Of a DNA stretch of 64,000 nt, positions 8,643 through 18,200 are shown piece by piece. The DNA is from Bacillus sp. EAC (lineage in GTDB: Bacteria; Bacillota; Bacilli; Bacillales; Bacillaceae_G): the NCBI RefSeq assembly GCF_002156875.1, contig NZ_NCSY01000004.1:496001-560000 (forward strand). The letters are read 5' to 3'. Position 1 is the stretch's first letter. Every line of letters starts with the position of its first letter. Under the pieces are notes generated by a model. It was not told the origin of the DNA. It searched no databases and was given only the letters and a program-made list of their open reading frames with translations. A program made the translations under genes and the position numbers.

Positions 8643-10010
8643 ATGGTAAAAAGCGCAATTATTCTTGCGGCCGGCAAAGGTAGTAAAATGTTTCCTTTCA
8701 ATGCGGTACGCTCCAAAACAACAATAAAAATCGCAGGGAAGCCATTAATTCGCTATAACATTGAATCCATTTTGGCAATAGGAATCGAAGAAATAGTTGT
8801 TGTCGTTAATGAAGAACATCAAAGAGAAATAGAAAATCTATTATCAGATATCGAAAACATAACATTTGTATCCAATCAAACAAATTTAGGAAGCGCAGAA
8901 AGTCTCGTAAAGGGAGCAGAGAAACTATCTGAAACGAAGGAGTTTATCGTTCTCTATGGGGATACCATCGTTGAACAAAAGGATATAGAGAATTTAGTTA
9001 TGTCGAAAAATCCTGCTGTGTTGTTGAAAACCTTAGAGGAATCCTCTAGAAACTGGATTGGTGCAAATGTTAAGAATGGGTTCGTACAGTCAATAGGTGC
9101 CCACTATCGTGGGGACAGCATTACCCATCAATTTGCAGGATTTCGTTTTGACGAGTCACTTTTAGAAGATGTGAAAAAAACGCCAGATTATTTTCCAAAT
9201 GTAAAAGTAGGTGTAGGTGTTCCGAAAGAGCGTTATATTGAAGCTGGACTTCTGAAATCGCTAGAAAGGGTAAAATTACATGCAATCGAATGTAATGGTT
9301 ATTTCTTTGATATTGATAAGCCTTGGCATATGTTAGAATCGAACCAATTTATGGTGGATCATTTTTGTAATGCACTACAAGAGAACCAACTAGCAGAAGG
9401 TGCAACGATTTCCAAAAATGCAACCATTCATGGCCATGTAAAACTGGGCAAGAACTCCTCAATAGGTGATCGAGTTGTCATTCATGGTAACCTGATTGTG
9501 GGTGACAATACAATCATTGATAATGGAGCCATTTTTAATGGAAATGCTGTGATTGGTGATCAAACAATTATTCGTAATTACTGCATCATTTACGATGGAG
9601 TATCGATCGGATCTTATTGTATTTTTGACCATTGTGCAGAGTTCCTTGGTGGAATGGTGATGGATAAGGTATATCTTTACCACTATGGCGAGTTTTATGG
9701 TGCAATTGGCAGTCATACGGATATCGGAGCAGCAACCGTTTGCGGTACATTACGCTTTGATGACGGAGAAACTGAGCAGGTTGTGAATGGACGAAAAGAA
9801 GTACCACTGCATTTTTCAAATGCTTCGTATCTTGGCGACTATTGCAGAACTGGCGTTAATACGATCATTATGCCGGGTTGTAAAATCGGTGCATATAGTG
9901 TTCTTGGAGCTGGCGCAATCATAGATCAAGATATTGAAAAAAATAGTCTAGTTTTTGTTAAACAAGATCTGATTATCAAAAAATGGAGCGAAAAGAAGTA
10001 CGGGTGGTAA
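8643..10010 (+). CDS. NDP-sugar pyrophosphorylase-like protein with left-handed beta-helix (GlmU-like architecture)
   Basis: The N-terminal ~225 residues form a nucleotidyltransferase fold (AIILAAGKGSKMFPFN, KPLIRYNIESIL, FIVLYGDT, YFFDIDKPWHM). The C-terminal half has hexapeptide repeats of a left-handed beta-helix (GATISKNATIHGHVKLGKNSSIGDR and on). The ATG at 8643 is chosen because GGAGG sits 7 nt upstream; a GTG at 8619 would add 8 residues but has no such site. The signature reads GKGSKM instead of the usual GxGTRM, so the nucleotide-contacting Arg is Lys. A sugar-nucleotide synthase among catabolic genes is unusual. It may salvage the amino sugar for envelope synthesis, or make an allosteric sugar nucleotide. 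Confidence 0.75.
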   Translation: MVKSAIILAAGKGSKMFPFNAVRSKTTIKIAGKPLIRYNIESILAIGIEEIVVVVNEEHQREIENLLSDIENITFVSNQTNLGSAESLVKGAEKLSETKEFIVLYGDTIVEQKDIENLVMSKNPAVLLKTLEESSRNWIGANVKNGFVQSIGAHYRGDSITHQFAGFRFDESLLEDVKKTPDYFPNVKVGVGVPKERYIEAGLLKSLERVKLHAIECNGYFFDIDKPWHMLESNQFMVDHFCNALQENQLAEGATISKNATIHGHVKLGKNSSIGDRVVIHGNLIVGDNTIIDNGAIFNGNAVIGDQTIIRNYCIIYDGVSIGSYCIFDHCAEFLGGMVMDKVYLYHYGEFYGAIGSHTDIGAATVCGTLRFDDGETEQVVNGRKEVPLHFSNASYLGDYCRTGVNTIIMPGCKIGAYSVLGAGAIIDQDIEKNSLVFVKQDLIIKKWSEKKYGW

Positions 10011-10087
10011 GTCGGTAAATTCAAAATTCACATGTTAAAACAAATGTCTCAACGGGTACTCAAATCAATCAAATGAGGGATAGTTAT

Positions 10088-10804
10088 ATGGAGAAATATT
10101 ATCAATATGTGACAGCAAATCTTGAAAAACTGTATACGACACAAAAGAAAAAAATGGATGAAGCTGCAACATGTATTTTTGAAGCCATTCAAAATGGCGG
10201 TCGCTTCCTTGTCACTGGTTCAGGCCATTCCCATATGTTTGCAGAAGAATTTTATGTCAGAGCGGGTGGTTTTGCCAAAGTCTCTCCTATTTTGCCAAAT
10301 GAGTTTTTTTTACACGATCATCCTTTAAAAAGCACGGTGATTGAACGTATAGAAGCCTATGCAAAAGTGATCTTTGATTTATATAAAATAAACGCAAAAG
10401 ACGTCCTTGTGATTGCGTCCAATTCAGGAAGAAATGGAATGACTGTTGAACTTGCAAAAATAGCACAGGAATGCGGTGCGAAGGTTATTGCTTTTACTAA
10501 TCCGAATCACCCTGAAGGGTCAAAATCAAGACACAGTAGCGGCAACTATCTATGTGATTTTAGTGATATCGTTATTGATAATTGTACTGGACCTGGAGAT
10601 GCTGCTTTTTATGTTGAAGAAGCAAACACAGGGATGGGCGCAACTTCTACGATGGCGGGGGCTTTTGTTGCTCAAACCATTTCGATTTTGTTAGCAAAGA
10701 AATACTATCAAGCTGGACTGAGACCACCAGTGTTTAAGAGCTCGAATGTGGACGGTGGAGATGAATGGAATAAAGATCTTTTTGCGAAGTATTATAACGT
10801 ATGA
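10088..10804 (+). CDS. SIS-domain protein (UPF0309-like phosphosugar-binding)
   Basis: About 238 aa. Single SIS domain with the phosphosugar-binding loops GSGHSHMFAEEFYVRAGGF and VIASNSGRNGMTVELA. The C-terminal conserved block is SRHSSGNYLCDFSDIVIDN and PPVFKSSNVDGGDEWN, the pattern of the UPF0309 family. The start at 10088 has GAGGGA 7 nt upstream and is preferred to the ATG at 10073. Proteins of this type bind or isomerise phosphorylated sugars. Here it probably works on the sugar phosphate released by MupG or the GH4 enzyme. The reaction is not known from sequence. Confidence 0.8.
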   Translation: MEKYYQYVTANLEKLYTTQKKKMDEAATCIFEAIQNGGRFLVTGSGHSHMFAEEFYVRAGGFAKVSPILPNEFFLHDHPLKSTVIERIEAYAKVIFDLYKINAKDVLVIASNSGRNGMTVELAKIAQECGAKVIAFTNPNHPEGSKSRHSSGNYLCDFSDIVIDNCTGPGDAAFYVEEANTGMGATSTMAGAFVAQTISILLAKKYYQAGLRPPVFKSSNVDGGDEWNKDLFAKYYNV

Positions 10805-10848
10805 TTTTAGTCTGATAAGGATATAGAAAAGTAAAATGAGCGATAAGA

Positions 10849-10883
10849 AAAAACGTTCCCTTGGCCTGGGAACGCTTTTTTTT
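10849..10883 (+). terminator. Terminator after the SIS gene
   Basis: Stem CGTTCCC / GGGAACG around TTGGCCT, flanked by AAAAAA and a run of eight or more T. It closes the kinase-mupG-nucleotidyltransferase-SIS unit. Confidence 0.9.
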
Positions 10884-11208
10884 GTGTTCGAAAGGGTGAT
10901 CCTCTGTTTCGGATTCATGCACATACTGTGAAGAGATGTTAAACAACCCTGACTCTAATCTCTGCTACATCAAATACATTAGATGGAGAATGCGCACTAT
11001 GTATGTGTTTAAAGTGAGAATGATTCCATTCAGAGAGGGGGATTAGTAAAAAGTACCTGTATTTTTAGCAGGACAAAAGTTATACGATAGCAATGATAAA
11101 TTAGTTTGAAATTGCTAACAATGTTGGAAAAATTCAAACTGTTCAATGTATTTAGTGAAAAGTATACTTGAAAATAATAGAGAAGCATCTAGATTGATGA
11201 GGTAATGT
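10884..11208. other. Intergenic region upstream of the PRD regulator
   Basis: 325 bp with no gene or structured RNA that I can recognise. It should hold the regulator's promoter, but no unambiguous -35/-10 pair stands out. Confidence 0.4.
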
Positions 11209-13149
11209 ATGCGAAGAGATCTAATTTTGCAGTATTTATATCAAAAAGGTAAATCACTAACAACGCAAGAACTTGAATCAGAATTCGCTATTTCAAATCG
11301 GACTTTACGAAATGAATTGAAAGAATTAAACGTGATTGGTGAAAAATCTGGATTTGTGATTCAAAAAAAACGTGGAGAAGGTTTTTTACTTCATGTCGTT
11401 AACAAAGAACTAGTTCAAACGTATATGAAAGAAATTGAGGGTGCAATAGCCCCTGATTTACCTCGTGTTCGTGTAGTAAATATCATTATGCTTCTGCTTC
11501 AAACGACTGAGTTTCAAACCATTGATATGTTTGCAGATAGCCTAATGATCAGCAGATCGACGGTTTTTAGCGACATGATTGAAGTAGAAAGGCAAGCTCG
11601 AATTTTCGATTTAAAAGTCGAATCAAAATCACGTTATGGTGTTCGTTTAGTTGGAGATGAAACAAATTTCAGAAGGGCGTTTTCTTATTTCTTAAGTCAA
11701 AAAGAAACGGGATTGTTAAAGAAATCGACTTATCAACAGTTCGAGAAAGCATTTCCATTCGAAGAGATTCGAACAGTTTTGAGAGAAGAAATACAAAATA
11801 ATCAATTGAAATTAAGTTTCTTTGCACTAGAGAACATTTTAGTTCACATTCAAGTACTTTCGTTTCGAGTAACTCAACACAATTTTATTTTACCTAATCA
11901 GGAAAAGAAGTTAGATGTCTCCCTGATTAAGCCCTCGTTTATGAATATAGCGAAGAGAATTTGTGAAATTCTTTCTGAACTTTATCATGTCGTACTACCT
12001 GAGAGTGAAATTGTGTATCTTGCTGCACACATAAGTGGGAAATCGAGTGTTGACGATATTGAGGAACAAGAAAAGAATGATTTGAATCAAAAACTAAAGA
12101 AATGTTTGGAGAAGTTAGATCAAACATTCTTGACACATTTTATGAGTGATCAACAACTTTTGAATACGCTTATCATGCATATGTATCCATTGTTAAGAAG
12201 GTTATATTTCAATTTAAAGCTTACCAATCCATTGTTAGATGATGTATACAGTCGATATTCCGACGTATTTATGATTGCTTTAAATTTTTCTGAAATGATT
12301 AAAGAAATATGGGGATTCGAACTTTCCAGTGATGAAATGGGTTACATTACAATGCATTTTGCAGCCCATATGGAAAGGGAGAAGCAAAAACAATTAAGCT
12401 CCTACAAAAAGATTCTGCTTTCTCACGGATCAGGAGCAGGATCGGCCTTTTTACTGAAAATGAAACTTGAAACCGTTTTCCAAGAAGCAACCATTGATGT
12501 CGTCCTGGATAGTGAACTTCAATCGGCTCAACTAGAAGATTATGATTTAGTTGTTTCATCGATTCCGATTCGTTTTGACAATATTTCGATTCCATATATT
12601 CAAGTAGCGCCTATCTTAACTGAAACAGATATCCAACGAATTCGTCGTACGCTCACTAGGTACCCAGCTAGTAGAGTTGAAGAAAATGCGCCGACACTCT
12701 TATCTTTGTTTCATTCAGAATTGTTTCATATAGAAGAAAGTAGAGAGACATTTGACTACAAAGCGTTCATTAAAGAAAAAGCTAAAAAAGTGGTTGAAAA
12801 TGGTTTCGCAACACCTGACTATCCTGATTTGGTTGTTGAACGAGAAGAAAAAATATCGACCATTCTTCAAAATGGGATTGCAAGTCCACATGCATTAAAA
12901 ATGGTTGCGATTCAAGATTCAATCAGTGTTGTGATATTTAAGAATCCACCGACTTACGATGGAAAAGTAGTACAAATACTATTTTTAATTAATCTTCGTG
13001 CTGGAGACTTGTTTTTACACAAGGAATTAAGTCGATTATTTTTACACTTAATGGAACATCCCGAAGCGAAACAAAAAGTCTTGAAGTCGAATAATTTCAC
13101 AGATTTTCAGTATGAAATTTCAAAAATCTTGTTTCAATATGGTTCGTAA
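11209..13149 (+). CDS. PRD-domain PTS-controlled transcriptional activator (LicR/MtlR type)
   Basis: 646 aa in the order HTH (1-80), a second HTH-like region (~80-170), PRD1 (~185-290), PRD2 (~300-400), EIIB-like (~405-490) and EIIA-like (~505-646). Phosphorylatable histidines are visible: H274 in YLAAHISGKSS (PRD1), H383/H387 in TMHFAAHMERE (PRD2) and H561 in IASPHALK (EIIA). The EIIB-like segment reads LLSHGSGAGS and lacks the usual phosphorylated Cys, so signalling through it is probably altered. Such activators sense the phosphorylation state of a dedicated PTS. The EIIB/EIIA encoded at 20171-20824 are the obvious partners, and the downstream secreted-protein and PTS genes the likely targets. 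Confidence 0.85.
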   Translation: MRRDLILQYLYQKGKSLTTQELESEFAISNRTLRNELKELNVIGEKSGFVIQKKRGEGFLLHVVNKELVQTYMKEIEGAIAPDLPRVRVVNIIMLLLQTTEFQTIDMFADSLMISRSTVFSDMIEVERQARIFDLKVESKSRYGVRLVGDETNFRRAFSYFLSQKETGLLKKSTYQQFEKAFPFEEIRTVLREEIQNNQLKLSFFALENILVHIQVLSFRVTQHNFILPNQEKKLDVSLIKPSFMNIAKRICEILSELYHVVLPESEIVYLAAHISGKSSVDDIEEQEKNDLNQKLKKCLEKLDQTFLTHFMSDQQLLNTLIMHMYPLLRRLYFNLKLTNPLLDDVYSRYSDVFMIALNFSEMIKEIWGFELSSDEMGYITMHFAAHMEREKQKQLSSYKKILLSHGSGAGSAFLLKMKLETVFQEATIDVVLDSELQSAQLEDYDLVVSSIPIRFDNISIPYIQVAPILTETDIQRIRRTLTRYPASRVEENAPTLLSLFHSELFHIEESRETFDYKAFIKEKAKKVVENGFATPDYPDLVVEREEKISTILQNGIASPHALKMVAIQDSISVVIFKNPPTYDGKVVQILFLINLRAGDLFLHKELSRLFLHLMEHPEAKQKVLKSNNFTDFQYEISKILFQYGS

Positions 13150-13221
13150 TCGTTAAGTATTCATGAAACCATTAAAATAGTAGATTACGAACATTTAAGT
13201 TAAATTGGTTGGTTGTGTAAA

Positions 13222-13263
13222 AGAACAAATATACGTAGCGATATCATTTGTTCCTTTCTTTTT
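13222..13263 (+). terminator. Terminator after the PRD regulator
   Basis: Stem AGAACAAAT / ATTTGTTC with a 15-nt loop, followed by CTTTCTTTTT. Confidence 0.75.
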
Positions 13264-13523
13264 AAGTTTTAAGCGGTTACGCAGCGAGAAGCAAGGAACA
13301 ATTGAGTATATAGTTTTTGGGAATACAGCATTGATAATATTTTCCTAATAAGGTATCTCACTAAGCATAGAGGAGGTAGAGGGGAAAAAAGCAAGGAATG
13401 GTTTGTAATGTATCGTTAAATCTATGATTTAAATGAGCAAAATTTAATCGTTATTGTCTCCTTGTGGCACCGTGACTTAGAGCTAGAAAATTGATTCGAA
13501 TATATTACTTTGGAGGAAGAGAA
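13264..13523. other. Leader region of the large secreted protein gene
   Basis: 260 bp downstream of the regulator's terminator. It should contain the promoter for 13524-18077. A cre-like sequence at 13268-13281 (TTTAAGCGGTTACG) has two mismatches to the loose CcpA consensus and is only a weak candidate. No other feature is clear. Confidence 0.35.
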
Positions 13524-16500
13524 ATGAAACGAAATAAATGGCGTTTTACTAAAGCAGTACCGGCTTCTGTTCTAGCAATTTCAATGTTTGCAACTCCTTT
13601 TAGTAGTGTAGTAGCTAATGCAGCTCCCACTATTTCAACTCAATCTGTAGCTTCAGTTTCAACTGGTACTACTATTTTAATGAATACTACTCAAATAACA
13701 CATGCAAAACCAAATGGTTTAGATACAACAAAACCCGTTAAATGGACGACTTCTGATCCTTATGTTGCTTATGTTGATACGATTGGTAATGCGAGTGGTG
13801 ATTATAGTGGAAAGATATTAGGTGTATCTGGTGGATCAGCAATCATCACTGGTATTGGAGTAGATGGAAGTGGTGCTCCTACAACAGTGAATATTACGGT
13901 TTCCGTCATAGAGACACAGTCAACTACAAACCTTGAAAAGGTAGTTTACTATTACAATGCAGGAGATCCAAAAATTCCGGCTACTCTTGCTACAACAAAT
14001 TGGCAAACAACAAATATTCCAACTGCACCGTCAGGAACTAAATTCCCTTCTAAAAGCTATGTTGGCTATGTTAATGGAGAAAGTGGCGTAAAATGGTTGG
14101 TTTCAAAAGATACTTTAATCAAATCAAACGATAAAATTCTTCTTGGAGATGAAAGACCTCATGGAGTAATTACCGGAATCGTATCTGACGCAATTACTCT
14201 CTACGATCCCAACTTAACTCCAGCGGATCAAATTCAATACTTACAGGGTGGAAGATATATACCTCAAACAGGTCAATCTTCTGGTTCTGGTACTAATAAT
14301 AATGGCGCTGCTGCTACATATAACGCCAAAGAAGTGATTACCAACATTATGCCAGATGGTAATAATGGACTTTGGGTTCTAGGTGAAACAGGAAATGCAA
14401 CACATATTGTAAGAAAGCAAATGTCCCTAATGGGTAAAGCTTTACTTCAAACAGAAATTTCTAGAAACTATACAGACAGATTTGGATTCCAATCTGGTAG
14501 TACGACTTTCTCTTCTACTGCGGATATGATTAAAGCTCTTATGACGGCTGATAAAGACGCTGCTAGAGGAACAGGTGATACTGACAACGATGGTCTTTGG
14601 ACGACAATGTACGCTTCTGGTGAAATCTGGAGATACAACTACATGAAGGATAATTTCGGAGAATCTGATGAAAGAACAATAGATGCAAAAGCATCTGCTA
14701 TTCGTGCAGTTGAATCAATTGTAACTCTTGGTTATGTATCTGGTACACAATTAAAAGTTACGTCTAAAAATAATGTAAACGACTATGTGTATGTTGTTAA
14801 CTCTTATGGGGGCAATGTATCAACTATTGATGAAGCAAAAGCGTGGCTTGCAGCGAACGAAGGAAAGCCAGTTTACGTTGATGAAAATGGTAAGTATACA
14901 TTAGATTACACAAAAAAACCTGCTTCATCTGGTTTCTTTGCTAGGTCTTACAAAGTTAACACAAGTAACAATGGAGCTACAGTTCCAGAAGCTGAAACTT
15001 GGGATAATGCATGGATTAAAAAGAAGGCAGGACAAACCACAGATGTAAACGGAAAAACAGTTTACTATAATGTCCCAGGATCTTTCAAAAATGGAACTAA
15101 TCCTGCTCTTAAAGCTTATGACACGGTTGCAGTACCTCCACGTTTAACAAAAACATTTACAAACCAAAACGCTGGTTTTGATGCTGATACAAAAGCTTTA
15201 GACTCAAATAAAGTTGTTTACAAAGCAACAACATCAACAGACGAATTAGTAGGTCACTATTTCACTCTTGATCTAGCATATAAAGCGTTCAAAGATGAAG
15301 ATCCAGAGCTAGCGGCGCTAATCAAAAACGATATGATTAACCACACAAATGCATTAGTTCTAAACAACTATTTCCAATTGACTGTGAATGGTGAGAACCC
15401 AGCTGAATCTCGTTTTGATACAGGAACAATTCCTGGAAATGGATTAAATGTTCCAAATGCTCCAACTAGATGGGCCAATATGAACCCTGAATATCTTGAT
15501 GGTAATAAGGATGCATGGGGAAGAGACGCAGACTATGAAGATGGTCCGTTAAATGCACAATTACAGCTTCAAGCACTTGTAGTTGCAAGAGATTTGGGTA
15601 CGTATACTCCTGAAGAAAGAGCACTCCTTGTAGCACAAGGCATTGATGTAGTTGAGCCACTTGATTTTGCAAATGAGTACAATGTAATGAACGGCAAAAA
15701 AGCGTCATCAACAGTTAATGAACACAATGATTTTGAAGTAAGATACCCAAAAACACATAACTCAACGTCAATGCTTGATATGTCATTACAATATCTTGCA
15801 AGATACTTTGGTATTGCTGCTCATAACGGTGATGATATCGGTGTAAGCGGTGTAACTCACGAATCATACATGAACTATTCTGATGAAGAAGAAGAAGCAC
15901 TTGCATATTACACATTATCTCACCATGCTGATAAGTTTAACGGCGACGAAATTTTAGAAGGCATGAACCAATGGTGGACGAACGAAAAGAGAGAGAAAAA
16001 CCCATTCATGACAACTTTCTACGCAGCTTCCCTAGGTGCATTGAAAGATAAAGGGATTGATATCGGAAATCCACAAGTTGACCTTGCTGGTTCAACATGG
16101 CAAATGACACGTATCCCTAATAATTTCATAAACTGGGATGTTCTTTCTGCAAACAGAAATGACGTAACACATATAGCACCAAATCTTATGGCTGACCAGT
16201 TAATTCCACGTGATGAAGTGATGATGTCTAAATACAACACAAACATATTCGGAACGATGGATAGAAGAACAATTGACTCTGGTAACAGCAGATCAATGGA
16301 ATCTTCAACTGTAATCTCAATGCCTTACTGGATCACTCAAAACCCTGAAGATGCTGCTTATGTTGAAGGGTTAGGATCAAAAATTACAGCACCAGTAAAT
16401 AAAGGTACTGAAAGCCTTGAATACCCAACTAATATAGTATCTATGAATCCTAATGCGAAATATAATGCAGATTCACATACTTTTACAATAAACGTGGGTG

Positions 16501-18077
16501 ACTCTGTTAAGCTTGATGCTAAAACTACGGGATATGTTAGGAATGTTTCTTGGTCAACGAATGCTTGGGATCAAGCAGGATATAGCAACGGATTACCTAC
16601 ACAAATCAACGCTGAAGCAAATGCATTTCAAGTTATTGACCTTAGAAATATAGCAACTTATGGTGATGAAGGAAATATAAGTCCAACCGATTTAAGTGTA
16701 AATGGTGAGTACTATGGTGCTTATGCAACTGCTTTAAAACCAGGAATTTGCACAGTTACAGCAACTGTTATTGATGGATTCTTTAGAACACCTACTAAAA
16801 TAACATATACGATTAAGGTTATTGACCCGAATAAATCAAATGAACCAATTGCTCCTGCTAAGCTAGATAAGGATGCTTTTGCATATCCAACTTGGTTAAA
16901 AAATGCAATGGCTGAGACAGGATTAAATACAGATGGACACAAATTTGTAGAAGTTAGTTACGAGTCTTCTTCACCTAGCGATGTAGCAGTTGCAGTTAAT
17001 GGAGACGTTACTTATATAACAGCACAACCAGCGAACATTACTGCAACGGTTGTATACTCAGGCATGACAATGAATGGAGAACCTGCTTTTCCAAATGATA
17101 GCCATGTGATGACTTTTGTACGCACAGTTTCCAAGAATGCAACAAGTACAGTTTCATTTGATTCAAAAGGTGGGTCTACAGTAGATTCAAAAACTGTAGG
17201 TTATAACGTGACAATTACAGCACCAACAACACCAACAAGAACTGGGTATACATTCCTTGGTTGGTATAAAGATGAAGCGGGTATACAAGCTTGGAATTTT
17301 GCGACTGATAAAGTAACAGCTTCAACTGTTCTTTATGCAAAATGGAGTCTTAACAATGACAATAACAATAACATTAACAAATACACAATTACATTTAACA
17401 GCAACGGTGGTTCACCAGTAACAAGCAATACAGTAGTCGAAAATACTAGCATTTCTGAACCAACAAAACCAACAAGATTGGGTTACACGTTTGCTGGCTG
17501 GTACAATGAAGCAGTTTCAAAAACAGAACCATATAACTTCAATACAGTCGTAAAGGGAAATGTTACGTTAACTGCGCACTGGAAAATAAATAGTTATAAA
17601 GTGACATTTAACAGTAACGGTGGAACTGCAGTAACTACTAAAATAGCAAATTACAATACTGTCATTGCAAAACCTACTAATCCAACAAGAAAAGGATTTG
17701 TATTTGTTGGTTGGTACAAAGATGCAGCGTTTAAAACTGCATGGAACTTTACATCTAGTAAATTAACAGGAAATACTATACTTTACGCAAAATGGATGGT
17801 TGCTACTCCGAAAGGTCCAAAAGGTGTAAAAGTAAGTTCAACTTCTATTAAATTAACTTGGGCGACAGTAAGTGGTGTTTCTGGCTATGAAATTGTTCGC
17901 GCAACAGCAAGCAATTTCACGGGTAAAGTGACAAAAACAACTTCAAAAGGATCATTAACTGCTACTGGACTAGTTAAAGGTAAAACGTACTACTTTAAAG
18001 TTCGTGCTTACACTGTTGTTGGAAAGGTTAAAGTTTACAGTAATTACACTTCTGTTATAAAAATTAAACTTTCTTAA
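13524..18077 (+). CDS. Large secreted multidomain protein with Listeria-Bacteroides repeats and a Fn3 domain; core enzyme fold uncertain
   Basis: 1517 aa. Start at 13524 because GGAGG lies 7 nt upstream (an in-frame ATG at 13491 has none). Sec signal peptide (residues 1-34, ending VVANA-A). An Ig-like/Big-type domain follows (~40-125), then a segment with a propeller-type motif MPDGNNGLWVLGE (~275). The long helical region holds DTDNDGLWTTMYASGEIWRY (~352) and SGFFARSY, resembling the alpha/alpha-toroid half of some secreted propeller proteins. An Ig-like domain (~985-1100), three ~67-residue Listeria-Bacteroides repeats (GYTFLGWY, GYTFAGWY, GFVFVGWY; ~1210-1426) and a C-terminal Fn3 domain complete it. 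No LPXTG or SLH anchor is present. It may bind or degrade the glycan whose fragments the PTS imports. The function is not proven. Confidence 0.7.
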   Translation: MKRNKWRFTKAVPASVLAISMFATPFSSVVANAAPTISTQSVASVSTGTTILMNTTQITHAKPNGLDTTKPVKWTTSDPYVAYVDTIGNASGDYSGKILGVSGGSAIITGIGVDGSGAPTTVNITVSVIETQSTTNLEKVVYYYNAGDPKIPATLATTNWQTTNIPTAPSGTKFPSKSYVGYVNGESGVKWLVSKDTLIKSNDKILLGDERPHGVITGIVSDAITLYDPNLTPADQIQYLQGGRYIPQTGQSSGSGTNNNGAAATYNAKEVITNIMPDGNNGLWVLGETGNATHIVRKQMSLMGKALLQTEISRNYTDRFGFQSGSTTFSSTADMIKALMTADKDAARGTGDTDNDGLWTTMYASGEIWRYNYMKDNFGESDERTIDAKASAIRAVESIVTLGYVSGTQLKVTSKNNVNDYVYVVNSYGGNVSTIDEAKAWLAANEGKPVYVDENGKYTLDYTKKPASSGFFARSYKVNTSNNGATVPEAETWDNAWIKKKAGQTTDVNGKTVYYNVPGSFKNGTNPALKAYDTVAVPPRLTKTFTNQNAGFDADTKALDSNKVVYKATTSTDELVGHYFTLDLAYKAFKDEDPELAALIKNDMINHTNALVLNNYFQLTVNGENPAESRFDTGTIPGNGLNVPNAPTRWANMNPEYLDGNKDAWGRDADYEDGPLNAQLQLQALVVARDLGTYTPEERALLVAQGIDVVEPLDFANEYNVMNGKKASSTVNEHNDFEVRYPKTHNSTSMLDMSLQYLARYFGIAAHNGDDIGVSGVTHESYMNYSDEEEEALAYYTLSHHADKFNGDEILEGMNQWWTNEKREKNPFMTTFYAASLGALKDKGIDIGNPQVDLAGSTWQMTRIPNNFINWDVLSANRNDVTHIAPNLMADQLIPRDEVMMSKYNTNIFGTMDRRTIDSGNSRSMESSTVISMPYWITQNPEDAAYVEGLGSKITAPVNKGTESLEYPTNIVSMNPNAKYNADSHTFTINVGDSVKLDAKTTGYVRNVSWSTNAWDQAGYSNGLPTQINAEANAFQVIDLRNIATYGDEGNISPTDLSVNGEYYGAYATALKPGICTVTATVIDGFFRTPTKITYTIKVIDPNKSNEPIAPAKLDKDAFAYPTWLKNAMAETGLNTDGHKFVEVSYESSSPSDVAVAVNGDVTYITAQPANITATVVYSGMTMNGEPAFPNDSHVMTFVRTVSKNATSTVSFDSKGGSTVDSKTVGYNVTITAPTTPTRTGYTFLGWYKDEAGIQAWNFATDKVTASTVLYAKWSLNNDNNNNINKYTITFNSNGGSPVTSNTVVENTSISEPTKPTRLGYTFAGWYNEAVSKTEPYNFNTVVKGNVTLTAHWKINSYKVTFNSNGGTAVTTKIANYNTVIAKPTNPTRKGFVFVGWYKDAAFKTAWNFTSSKLTGNTILYAKWMVATPKGPKGVKVSSTSIKLTWATVSGVSGYEIVRATASNFTGKVTKTTSKGSLTATGLVKGKTYYFKVRAYTVVGKVKVYSNYTSVIKIKLS

Positions 18078-18137
18078 TGAGTTGTTGTAAGTCAAAAGCT
18101 AATTTATATAATTCTATAGTTCTATAAATATATTCTA

Positions 18138-18183
18138 AAAGGTTTCGGGTAATCAAGGGATCTTCTGATTACCCAAGACCTTT
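18138..18183 (+). other. Long stem-loop just upstream of the EIIC ribosome binding site
   Basis: AAAGGT-TTC-GGGTAATCA pairs with TGATTACCC-AAG-ACCTTT, giving a 6-bp and a 9-bp helix separated by a 3x3 internal loop. There is no T-run; the AAAGGAGTG site follows at once. This fits an mRNA processing or stabilising hairpin, or a control element for EIIC translation, better than a terminator. Confidence 0.7.
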
Positions 18184-18200
18184 AAAGGAGTGAAAATTCA

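Noticed and set aside
13268-13281. Possible cre site upstream of the large secreted protein
   Set aside because: Two mismatches even to the loose consensus, including the invariant G; kept only as a remark.
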